DNA of 64,000 bases, taken from R-RK-3 sp031399085 (GTDB lineage Bacteria; Pseudomonadota; Alphaproteobacteria; Rhizobiales; Rhodomicrobiaceae). Both the position numbers and the translations under genes were made by a program. Below, piece by piece: positions 17,780 through 25,235 of the stretch (position 1 is its first letter; the number at the start of each line of letters is the position of its first letter). The stretch covers positions 124,001 through 188,000 of the forward strand of contig JANNOQ010000033.1 in the NCBI GenBank assembly GCA_031399085.1. Reading direction: 5' to 3'. The notes under the pieces are model-generated. The model searched no databases, was not told the origin of the DNA, and saw only the letters and a list, made by a program, of their open reading frames with translations.

Positions 17780-18055
17780 ATGAAGCAAATGACCTGTCCC
17801 CTTAACGGCTTGCGCAACATCGACGAGTTCATCTATGGCGGCCCGCTAAAGCCGATTCCCACGGCGGACGCCCCCGCGCAGGCTTGGGCGAATTACACTT
17901 TTGGAGAGGACAATGCGGAGGGCCGGGTGTTCGAATGGTGGCTGCACACCCCATCGAGCTTCTGGTTCATCGCCGAACGCGACACGGTGAGCGACGAGGT
18001 GATCCGCACGATGGCGTTCGCCGACCTCCAAGCGACAGCGAGCGTGGACCCGTGA
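17780..18055 (+). CDS. mgdB: N-methylglutamate dehydrogenase subunit B (sarcosine oxidase delta-like)
   Basis: A 91-residue small subunit corresponding to the zinc-binding delta subunit of heterotetrameric sarcosine oxidase. It retains MTCPLNGLRNIDEFIYGG and EWWLHTPSSFWFIAERDT. In sarcosine oxidase the zinc ligands are three Cys and one His; here CPxC is CPLN and the later Cys near the WWxH motif is Ser, so only one Cys and the His remain. Zinc binding is therefore doubtful. It abuts mgdA and overlaps mgdC by 4 nt (GTGA). Confidence 0.9.
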   Translation: MKQMTCPLNGLRNIDEFIYGGPLKPIPTADAPAQAWANYTFGEDNAEGRVFEWWLHTPSSFWFIAERDTVSDEVIRTMAFADLQATASVDP

Positions 18056-20868
18056 CCGCATTGCCTCGGCTGCCATCGCCCCACGGTCGCTTGATCGACC
18101 GGTCGCAGCCGATTGGCTTCCGCTTCGACGGGCGCGATGTCACCGGCTTTGCGGGCGACAGCCTAGCAAGCGCGCTGCTCGGCGGGGGCGAGACGACGCT
18201 CGCGCGGTCATTCAAATATCGCCGTCCGCGCGGTGTGCTGTCGCTTAGCGGCTTCGACAGCAATGTGTTGGTGCAAATCGGTCCCGATCCCAATGTGTGC
18301 GCCGATACCTTGCCCCTGACGCCCGGCCTGCCCGACATCGAAAGCCAGAACCGTTCTGGCTCGGCTGCGCGGGATCGCGGCGCCTGGATCGGCTTGCTCA
18401 AGCCCTTCCTGCCGGTCGGCTTTTACTACCGGAGTTTTTTCCGGCCCGGCAACGTCTGGCCTCGTTACGAGCGCATCTTCCGTGCGCGCGCTGGCCTCGG
18501 CCGGGTCGGCGTGACGTCTGTTCATCAGGCAAAGGACAAGCGCCAACTTTTCTGCGACGTGGCTGTCGTCGGCGGCGGCGCGGCCGGGCTTGCGGCTGCC
18601 ATGGAGGCGGCGCGCGCGGGTGGGAAAGTGTGCCTGGTGGAAGCTCTGCCGCGTCTGGGCGGCGCGGCGCTCTACGGCCCGGAAGCGGCGCTGGAGCAAC
18701 TCCGGCCGCTCATTCGCGAGATCGAAGCCCAGCCTAGCATCACGGTGCTGACCGGCGCGTTTGCGCAAGGGCTTTACGGGGATTATTTGCTCGCCGCCGA
18801 GGCGGCGGAGTGTTTTTATAAGATTCGCGTAAAGGCCGTTGTGCTCGCCAGCGGCGCGCATGAGCAGCCGATCGTCTTCCGCAATAACGACCTTCCCGGC
18901 GTGATGCTCGCCTCGGCGGCACGCCGGCTCATATGGCTTTACGGCGTCAAACCCGGCACGCGCGCCGTCCTCGTGACGGTCAACGACCACGGATTGGAGA
19001 CGGCGCTGCAATTGTCCGACGCAGGCGTCAAAATCGAGGCGGTTGCCGATCTGCGCGGCACCCGGAGCGCGCGGCACGATGCGCTCGCCGAACGCGGCGC
19101 GGCGATTCATCTCGCCAGCGCGGTCTATGAAGCGACCGGGCCGGGCGGCTATTTTGGCGGTCCGGTTGCATCGGTGCAGCTTGCGCGCCTGGACGACGAT
19201 GGAGCGCCAACGCCCTTCGGCCCGCCGGTGGCGTGCGATCTGGTAGTGATGGCGGGCGGCTACGCGCCTGCCGCCGGGCTCGCCTGTCATCGCGGCGCCC
19301 GCCTTGTCTATGACGGCACGATTGATGGATTTCGAGTTGAAAACCTTGCCGAGGGTGTCTCATTAACCGGCGCCGCAAATAACGTCTTCAACCTAGCCAC
19401 CGAAACACCCGAACAGGTCAATCACCCTTTCCCGATCATTCCCCATCCGCTCGGCAATGACTTCGTCGATTTCGACGAGGATTTGACCGTCAAGGACATC
19501 AAATACGCCATCGCCGACGGCTTTGCGCACGGCGAATTGCTAAAACGCTACTCGACGGCGGGCATGGGGCCGAGCCAGGGCCGTCAGTCCGCGCTCGCCG
19601 TGTTACGGATCGCCGCGCGCGAAAACGACATCGCCCCCAGCGAAATGGGGACGACGACCGCCCGCCCGCCGCTTCGAGGCGAAAGCTTCGCGCATCTTGC
19701 CGGGCCATGCTTTCATCCCCATCAGCGCACGCCCATGCACCGCCGCCATCTGGCGCTCGGCGCGCAGATGATGCCGGCGGGACATTGGCACCGCCCTGCC
19801 TTTTATGGCGGTCCTGGCGAGCGCGAAAGCGCCATAGCGGCGGAAGCTGCGGCGGTCAGGAGCGCGGCCGGGCTGATCGACGTTTCGACGCTCGGCAAGA
19901 TCGAGATTTTTGGCCCCGACGCCGCCCGCTTTCTCGATGCCGTCTACGTCACAACGCATGGCGGGCAACCGGTCGGCCGCGTCCGTTATGCGCTGCGCTG
20001 CGACGGCGGCGGTTCGATTGTCGACGACGGCGTGGTCTGCCGCCTTGCCCCGGAGCATTTCTATCTGACAACGACCACGGGGCAGGCAACAGCCACCCAT
20101 CGGCATATGCTCTGGCTCAAGGCGCAATGGCGGATGGACATCGAAATTTCCGCCGTGACCGGCGCTTACGCGGCGCTCAACATCGCGGGCCCCGTGTCTC
20201 GCGAAATTCTCGGCAAGCTGGCGACCGATATCGACTTCTCCAGCGACGGCTTTCCCTATATGACCGTGCGGATGGGCACGCTGGGCGGCATTCGCGTGCG
20301 CGCCATCCGCGTCGGCTTTGTCGGCGAACTCGGCTTTGAACTTCATGTGCCGGCCCTTTACGGCGAGGCGCTTTGGGATCGCTTGCTCGAAGCGGGTCAG
20401 ACGCATGGCATCAAACCATTCGGCGTCGAGGCGCAAAGGCTTTTGCGGCTGGAAAAGGGGCACGCCATCATCGGTCAGGATACGGATGGCCTGACCACGC
20501 CGCAGGAGGCCAACATGGCCTGGACCTTGCCGAAAAAGCCCCGCGAGTTTTGGGGACGCGCCGCCGTCCAAGCCCGCGCGAAAGCCAAACCCGAACGCCT
20601 GCTCATCGGCTTCCGGCTGACGGACGCATCCGCGCCAGTGCCGCCGGAATGCTGCCTTATAATCGAGGATGGCGAGATTGCGGGACGCGTGACCTCGGCG
20701 GCCGCTTCTGCGACTTGCGGCGGCGTCATCGGGATGGCCTTTGTCTCGGCGGCGCTTGCCGAGCCAGGTAAGGCGTTCAGCATCAAACTGCCCGCTGGCG
20801 GTTTTATCTCCGCGCAAATCGCACCGACGCCATTTTACGACCCCGATCAGGAAAGGCAGACGCTGTGA
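18052..20868 (+). CDS. mgdC: N-methylglutamate dehydrogenase subunit C (sarcosine oxidase alpha-like)
   Basis: A 938-residue protein with three regions. Residues 1-130 contain the ferredoxin-like domain seen in sarcosine oxidase alpha (FKYRRPRGVLS). Residues 165-460 form a pyridine-nucleotide-disulfide-type domain with VAVVGGGAAGLAAAMEAARA. From about residue 560 a GcvT/aminomethyltransferase domain binds folate and moves the C1 unit (VSTLGKIEIFGPDA, GELGFELHVP, GLTTPQEANMAW). The subunit links oxidation of the methyl group to methylene-tetrahydrofolate formation. The GTG at 18052 overlaps the mgdB stop; the frame extends upstream to 17884 inside mgdB but this is not used. Confidence 0.94.
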   Translation: MTALPRLPSPHGRLIDRSQPIGFRFDGRDVTGFAGDSLASALLGGGETTLARSFKYRRPRGVLSLSGFDSNVLVQIGPDPNVCADTLPLTPGLPDIESQNRSGSAARDRGAWIGLLKPFLPVGFYYRSFFRPGNVWPRYERIFRARAGLGRVGVTSVHQAKDKRQLFCDVAVVGGGAAGLAAAMEAARAGGKVCLVEALPRLGGAALYGPEAALEQLRPLIREIEAQPSITVLTGAFAQGLYGDYLLAAEAAECFYKIRVKAVVLASGAHEQPIVFRNNDLPGVMLASAARRLIWLYGVKPGTRAVLVTVNDHGLETALQLSDAGVKIEAVADLRGTRSARHDALAERGAAIHLASAVYEATGPGGYFGGPVASVQLARLDDDGAPTPFGPPVACDLVVMAGGYAPAAGLACHRGARLVYDGTIDGFRVENLAEGVSLTGAANNVFNLATETPEQVNHPFPIIPHPLGNDFVDFDEDLTVKDIKYAIADGFAHGELLKRYSTAGMGPSQGRQSALAVLRIAARENDIAPSEMGTTTARPPLRGESFAHLAGPCFHPHQRTPMHRRHLALGAQMMPAGHWHRPAFYGGPGERESAIAAEAAAVRSAAGLIDVSTLGKIEIFGPDAARFLDAVYVTTHGGQPVGRVRYALRCDGGGSIVDDGVVCRLAPEHFYLTTTTGQATATHRHMLWLKAQWRMDIEISAVTGAYAALNIAGPVSREILGKLATDIDFSSDGFPYMTVRMGTLGGIRVRAIRVGFVGELGFELHVPALYGEALWDRLLEAGQTHGIKPFGVEAQRLLRLEKGHAIIGQDTDGLTTPQEANMAWTLPKKPREFWGRAAVQARAKAKPERLLIGFRLTDASAPVPPECCLIIEDGEIAGRVTSAAASATCGGVIGMAFVSAALAEPGKAFSIKLPAGGFISAQIAPTPFYDPDQERQTL

Positions 20869-21419
20869 CCCCGCTCCGCCGCTCGCCGATCGACGCCGCG
20901 CCGCCTGCCGGGATCGCCGACCTGACCTTGCGGCCACGCGCTGGCGCAAAAGGGCCGGGGCTGCAAGCGTTTCTGCAATCGCTCGGACTGGTGGCCGGGG
21001 AGACCGTCAATCGCGCCTACAGGCAAGCCGATGGCTCGCTGCTGGCGCGCCTGTCGCCGACCGAAATCCTGTGGCTCGGCGCGCCGGCCTCCGACGCCGA
21101 CCTGGCGCGCTGGCAGTGTCCCGACGGCCAGCCGCTCGCGCGTGAACTCTATTCCGTGCCAAGGACGGACGGCAGCTATTGGTTTCTTCTATCGGCGCGG
21201 GCGGCGGCGGAGGTCTTTCCGAGAGTGTGTAACCTCGACCTCGGCGCCAGCGCGTTTTCCGACCTCGAAATTGCGCAGACATTGCTTGCCCGCACAGGGG
21301 CCGTCATCGTCCGCGAGGACGTCTCTGGCGAGAGCACTTACCACGTCGTCGGCGATATCAGCCTGGCGTCTTACGTCTGGGAAGTTCTGAGCGCGTCGCT
21401 GACTGCGCCGCACGGTTGA
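20865..21419 (+). CDS. mgdD: N-methylglutamate dehydrogenase subunit D (sarcosine oxidase gamma-like)
   Basis: A 184-residue protein resembling the gamma subunit of heterotetrameric sarcosine oxidase, which has a fold related to the GcvT domain and packs on the alpha subunit. Matching segments include ADGSLLARLSPTEILWLG and LDLGASAFSDLEIAQTLLART. It has no catalytic motif of its own. The GTG start overlaps the mgdC stop in GTGA, so the whole mgd block is translationally coupled. It ends the methylamine cluster; no clear terminator follows. Confidence 0.9.
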   Translation: MTPLRRSPIDAAPPAGIADLTLRPRAGAKGPGLQAFLQSLGLVAGETVNRAYRQADGSLLARLSPTEILWLGAPASDADLARWQCPDGQPLARELYSVPRTDGSYWFLLSARAAAEVFPRVCNLDLGASAFSDLEIAQTLLARTGAVIVREDVSGESTYHVVGDISLASYVWEVLSASLTAPHG

Positions 21420-21500
21420 CCAAACGGCGCGATGCCAAGGCAACAGTTGCGCAATTCCACGAGCCGCCGCGCGACCCGGGTTTGACTCTCATTGCGAAAA

Positions 21501-21518
21501 ATGCTGCTAGGACAGCAT
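21501..21518. promoter_or_regulatory. Small palindrome upstream of the coiled-coil gene
   Basis: ATGCTG and CAGCAT flank CTAGGA. It begins 13 bp after a TTGACT box at 21482, where a -10 element would lie, so it could be a promoter-overlapping operator for the gene at 21551. Confidence 0.3.
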
Positions 21519-21550
21519 GTCTTTGCGAGTGGCGTTGAGAGGAACCCGAC

Positions 21551-22036
21551 GTGAGCAATGAGTTCGATGCCAGCTTGGTTTGCAACGATCCGCTAAGCGC
21601 CGAGGTTCTGGCCGAGCAGGCGCGGACGATGGAGCATTTGATGCAAATGCCCAACGCTCTCGCCAACGCCAAGCTGCACGCCGAGAATGACCTGCGGCGT
21701 CTCATGAACGCTTGCAACCGCCTGGCGTGGGGAACTGTTGCCTGTGAGCCGCGCGGACCGACGGCGGAGGAAGCGGCAGTCCTGCTTCAGCGCCTTGCCC
21801 CCGAAGACCGCGAAAAGCTGATGGCCGAAGCGCGCCTTGCCGCTGCTCAGCGCCATTTGCTCACGCAAATGGAAGAGGCGCAGCAGACCTATCTTGCCCA
21901 GTTGCAGGCCGAACAGGACGAGCTTGCCGAGCGCGAGGGGCAAGCGATCGAATGGGCCGAGTTTGAGGCTTATGACGCCGCCGGGAGAGATCAGCGTTTT
22001 GAGGCTTGGCGTGTTTCGCGGCGGGGCAACTCGTAA
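21551..22036 (+). CDS. Coiled-coil protein of unknown function
   Basis: A 161-residue soluble, strongly helical protein. Residues 85-140 are rich in Glu, Gln, Ala and Leu (LAAAQRHLLTQMEEAQQTYL) and likely form a coiled coil. No signal peptide, membrane segment or known domain is recognised. The start is a GTG with GAGAGGAA six bases upstream. It lies 131 bp downstream of mgdD on the same strand but probably has its own promoter, so a link to methylamine use is not implied. Confidence 0.6.
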   Translation: MSNEFDASLVCNDPLSAEVLAEQARTMEHLMQMPNALANAKLHAENDLRRLMNACNRLAWGTVACEPRGPTAEEAAVLLQRLAPEDREKLMAEARLAAAQRHLLTQMEEAQQTYLAQLQAEQDELAEREGQAIEWAEFEAYDAAGRDQRFEAWRVSRRGNS

Positions 22037-22046
22037 ACCGCGCGCC

Positions 22047-22766
22047 TCAGGCAAGGCTGGCCGCGATATTCACCGTGAGCGCCAGAACCGCCGTGTTGAA
22101 GAAGAAGGCGATAACCGCGTGCAGGGTGACGAGCCTGCGCAGCTTATGGGATTTGATCGCGGTGTCGGAGGTCTGCGATGTCGCCCCGATCGAAGTGGCA
22201 AAATACAAAAAATCCCAATAATCGGGGACGTCGCATTGGGGGAAAATCAATCCGCCCTGCGCATCACTGCCGGCGCCGGGCCGGTAATATTCATGCGCAT
22301 AATGCAGCGTGAAGGCAATTTGCGTCACACTCCATGAAATCACGATGGTCACGATCGCAAGCGCGGTAAGCAAGGATTTGGCAGGTCCCTCGACCGAAGG
22401 CTGCTTCACATGTCCGATCAACTGCGCGATGGCGACGAAGCTGGCGGCGATGCCGAGCAGGATGACAGTCAGGATCACCAAACGGCTGTCATCTTGAACC
22501 GCAGCCACGGTCTTGATCGCCCCCGCATCGCATTGAAACATCAGACGGAAGGCCAAAGCCAGATAGACCACGCCGCTCGCATCCCAGGCCAGTGAATGCC
22601 GCACCGTGGTTGGCCAATCGGCGGGACAGGCGAAAAAGGCGACCAATCCCGCCACCGCCCCAAGATAAACTCGGGGCTGCAGCATCAGAGACCCGACCAT
22701 CGAGCGGGGATGATACCAAGACCTGGCGACCGGGATCGCCATTCCATTTTTGATTTTAGGTGCCAT
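22047..22766 (-). CDS. DUF1345-like membrane protein
   Basis: A 239-residue protein with about five transmembrane helices. The loop-plus-helix PDYWDFLYFATSIGATSQTS and the pattern SVTQIAFTLHYAHEYY are, as I recall them, hallmarks of DUF1345, a family of unknown function common in alphaproteobacteria. It ends 10 bp from the convergent gene at 22036. It is divergent from the DUF1772 gene with 111 bp between them. No function can be assigned. Confidence 0.8.
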   Translation of the reverse strand: MAPKIKNGMAIPVARSWYHPRSMVGSLMLQPRVYLGAVAGLVAFFACPADWPTTVRHSLAWDASGVVYLALAFRLMFQCDAGAIKTVAAVQDDSRLVILTVILLGIAASFVAIAQLIGHVKQPSVEGPAKSLLTALAIVTIVISWSVTQIAFTLHYAHEYYRPGAGSDAQGGLIFPQCDVPDYWDFLYFATSIGATSQTSDTAIKSHKLRRLVTLHAVIAFFFNTAVLALTVNIAASLA

Positions 22767-22877
22767 GGGGCCAACCTTATTGCTGCTCCGAAAGCGGTCT
22801 TAAATGCACTGGCCTGCCGACGCGATCAAAAAGGCTTGCGCGACACATTTGTCCAACTGGCGGCAAGAGAGCTTTGA

Positions 22878-23384
22878 ATGACTGACAGCTTAGTTATTTC
22901 TCTGACGGTCTTGTCGGCGCTCGGCAGCGGAGTGGTGGCGGGCATATTCTTTGCGTTTTCGACCTTCGTCATGAGCGCGCTTGGCCGGATTTCTTCAGAG
23001 CAGGGCATTTCGGCCATGCAGTCCATCAATGTCGCGGTGCTCAATCCGGCGTTCTTCAGCGTATTTTTCGGAACCGCCCTAACCTGCTTTGTGCTGGCGA
23101 TCGCCGCATTCTACAGATGGGAGGATACCGCGATGCTCTTTGTGCTGGGGGGAAGCGCGCTCTATCTCGTCCTCACGATCGGCGTTACCATCGTCGCGAA
23201 CGTCCCGCTGAACGACGCACTGGCGGCGGTGAAGCCCGCGAGCGCCGAAGGCCACGCGCTCTGGACACGCTATCTCACCGAGTGGACGGCCTGGAACCAT
23301 GTGCGCACGGCGGCGGCAATCGTTGCGATGGCCTTGTTCATTGCAGCAATCTATTTGCAGGCGCGGGGCGACGGCGCGCCGTGA
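22878..23384 (+). CDS. DUF1772-like membrane protein
   Basis: A 168-residue protein with four predicted transmembrane helices. The motifs GIFFAFSTFVMSAL, INVAVLNPAFF and WTAWNHVRTAAAIVA are typical of the DUF1772 family, which includes fungal anthrone oxygenase-like proteins but is mostly uncharacterised in bacteria. The conserved Asn and His in NHVR are the most enzyme-like residues. It converges on the SDR gene. Confidence 0.8.
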   Translation: MTDSLVISLTVLSALGSGVVAGIFFAFSTFVMSALGRISSEQGISAMQSINVAVLNPAFFSVFFGTALTCFVLAIAAFYRWEDTAMLFVLGGSALYLVLTIGVTIVANVPLNDALAAVKPASAEGHALWTRYLTEWTAWNHVRTAAAIVAMALFIAAIYLQARGDGAP

Positions 23385-23446
23385 GCTTGCGCGCCCTCGA
23401 CGGGGCGCGGGCAAGCGACAGCCGGTGCGAACCCGCGGCATTTGGC

Positions 23447-24160
23447 TCAGTCCTCGACCGCAATCAACTCTCCATTCGCGGTGCATTCAGGCGAGGCGAG
23501 CTTCAGGATGTGGGGCGCAACAGCTTCCGGCGGTTTGACCGTGCTCCTGACCTCGCCCGGATAGGCCTGTGCCCGCATGGCGGTGCGGGTCGGCCCCGGG
23601 TCGAGCAAGTTCACCTTGACCGGCGTCGTGCGGACCTCCTCGGCATAGGTCTTGACCAGTGCCTCAAGCCCGGCCTTGGTGACGGCGTAAGGCCCCCAAT
23701 AGGCGCGGATACTCCGCGCCGCGCGCGAGGTGATGAAAATGGCGCGTCCCGCTTCTGAGCGCCGCAAGAGCGGATCGAGGGTTCGGATCAATCGCCAATT
23801 TGCTGTGAGATTGATGCGCAGCACCTCGTCCCACTCCTCGGTCGGCACGTGCCCGAGCGGAGCCAGGCGTCCTAGAATGCCGCCCGCCGCAACCAGCACG
23901 TCGAGCTTTTGCCAGCGTTCATAGAGCGTAGGGCCGAGGGCGTCGATTTTGCCGCCATGCGACAGGTTGAGTTTCAGGATCGAGGCGCTGCCGCCGGCGG
24001 TGCGGATTTGATCGTCCACCTCTTCCAGGCCGCCAGCTGTACGCGCCGACAGGATGACATGGCAGCCAGCTTTGCCCAGCGCGACGGCCGCGGCTCGGCC
24101 GATCCCGCGCGATGCGCCGGTGACGAGAGCGATGCGCTTATTTTCGGGGGCGTCGTTCAT
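23447..24160 (-). CDS. Short-chain dehydrogenase/reductase
   Basis: A 237-residue Rossmann-fold oxidoreductase. It has the dinucleotide motif VTGASRGIG at the N terminus, VAAGGILGRL in place of the usual NNAG, the catalytic Ser in FITSRAAR and the YxxxK pair in GPYAVTKAG. It ends with a segment on loss of alcohols or ketones that gives no substrate hint. The ATG at 24160 is preferred to a TTG at 24178. It is divergent from the ArsR/AHSA1 pair, so the substrate might be stress-related, but this is speculation. Confidence 0.87.
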   Translation of the reverse strand: MNDAPENKRIALVTGASRGIGRAAAVALGKAGCHVILSARTAGGLEEVDDQIRTAGGSASILKLNLSHGGKIDALGPTLYERWQKLDVLVAAGGILGRLAPLGHVPTEEWDEVLRINLTANWRLIRTLDPLLRRSEAGRAIFITSRAARSIRAYWGPYAVTKAGLEALVKTYAEEVRTTPVKVNLLDPGPTRTAMRAQAYPGEVRSTVKPPEAVAPHILKLASPECTANGELIAVED

Positions 24161-24266
24161 GCCGTTTTGATAGCGCAAGCTTACGCATATTCAAAGCGCG
24201 GGTCGTCGTTAGTTCGATCAGATCCGACGTAAAAGCGCCGTCGGCGGCCGACCACCGATCGCCCTC

Positions 24267-24296
24267 TTGACAGGTGACCTTATAGTCACCTATTCT
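24267..24296 (+). promoter_or_regulatory. Promoter with embedded operator for the ArsR gene
   Basis: TTGACA at 24267-24272 and TATTCT at 24291-24296 are 18 bp apart. Between them AGGTGAC and GTCACCT (24272-24278 and 24285-24291) form a perfect palindrome around CTTATA. The predicted transcription start coincides with the GTG at 24303. Autorepression is inferred. Confidence 0.65.
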
Positions 24297-24302
24297 CCGC
24301 AT

Positions 24303-24632
24303 GTGAAAGACGTCGATCTCGTTTTCAAAGCACTTGCGGACCCCACGCGTCGCTTTCTCTTGGATCTGCTCTTTCAGCGTGACGGCCGCACGCTGAAAGA
24401 GCTGGAGTCCGAGCTCGATATGACGCGCTTCGGTGTCATGAAGCATCTGCGGATTCTGGAGGACGCCAGTCTCGTCGTCACCCGCCGGTCCGGCCGGGAG
24501 AAACTGCATTTTCTGAACGCGGTTCCGATCCGGATGATTCACGACCGGTGGATTGACAAATACAGGGAACGCGAGGTTGAGGCGCTGGTCGCGCTCAAGG
24601 CCGAGCTCGAACAAAAGGACGAACCATCATGA
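24303..24632 (+). CDS. ArsR-family winged-helix regulator
   Basis: A 109-residue repressor-type protein. The winged helix spans the whole chain: KALADPTRRFLLDLL, LKELESELDMTRFGVMKHL as the recognition region, and LVVTRRSGREKLHFLN as the wing. No metal-binding cysteines are present, so it belongs to the metal-independent ArsR group that is commonly encoded next to AHSA1 proteins. The GTG at 24303 lies at the predicted transcription start, so the message is probably leaderless. It overlaps the next gene by 4 nt (ATGA). Confidence 0.88.
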   Translation: MKDVDLVFKALADPTRRFLLDLLFQRDGRTLKELESELDMTRFGVMKHLRILEDASLVVTRRSGREKLHFLNAVPIRMIHDRWIDKYREREVEALVALKAELEQKDEPS

Positions 24633-25123
24633 CGGACAAAACTGCGACCGTTCAGGTCCACCGGGTCTATATCAAGGCAACCCCCCAGGCGATTTGGGAG
24701 GCGATCACCAACCCCGAATGGACCGAGCGATACGCTTATGGCGGCCGCGTCGAATACGATCTGAAGACCGGGGGCCGGTATAGCCACAAGGCCAGTGCGG
24801 AGATGAAATCGATCGGTCTGCCCGACGTGATCATCATTGGCGAGATCATCGAGAGCGATCCGCCCCGCAAGCTGGTGCAGACCTGGCACCCGCTCTTTGA
24901 CGAAAACACCGCGGCTGAAAGGCCGACGCGCCTTACCTATGAGATCAAGGAGAACAAGGACGGTGTCTGCATGGTGACCCTCATTCACGACGTTGCTGGC
25001 GCGCCAATTGTCGGCGGCATGGTGTCCGGCGACGGCGATGCGGACCGGGGCGCCGGTGGTTGGCCATGGGTCCTCAGCGATCTCAAGTCGCTTTTGGAGA
25101 CCGGCAAACGCATGGCGGCCTGA
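24629..25123 (+). CDS. SRPBCC/AHSA1-family protein
   Basis: A 164-residue START-like domain protein related to the activator of Hsp90 ATPase. The N-terminal VHRVYIKATPQAIWEAITNPEW and the ligand-pocket strands after PPRKLVQTWHPLF match the AHSA1 group. These proteins bind hydrophobic ligands and are typically paired with an ArsR regulator as here; the physiological ligand is unknown. Its ATG overlaps the regulator's stop, so the two are translated together. Confidence 0.87.
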   Translation: MTDKTATVQVHRVYIKATPQAIWEAITNPEWTERYAYGGRVEYDLKTGGRYSHKASAEMKSIGLPDVIIIGEIIESDPPRKLVQTWHPLFDENTAAERPTRLTYEIKENKDGVCMVTLIHDVAGAPIVGGMVSGDGDADRGAGGWPWVLSDLKSLLETGKRMAA

Positions 25124-25139
25124 TCCTCAATCAGCCATT

Positions 25140-25171
25140 GCGGCGGACCCTGCAAAAAGGGGTTCCGCCGC
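25140..25171. terminator. Hairpin between convergent genes
   Basis: GCGGCGGACCC at 25140 pairs with GGGGTTCCGCCGC ending at 25171, with a loop of about eight bases. There is no long T tract, so it may act from either side as a weak or factor-assisted terminator. Confidence 0.5.
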
Positions 25172-25235
25172 AGCGGAGAGCAAGGGCTGTGCATGCCGGA
25201 ATGCACTGAAGGCGTAATGCGACAGACGGCGGGGT

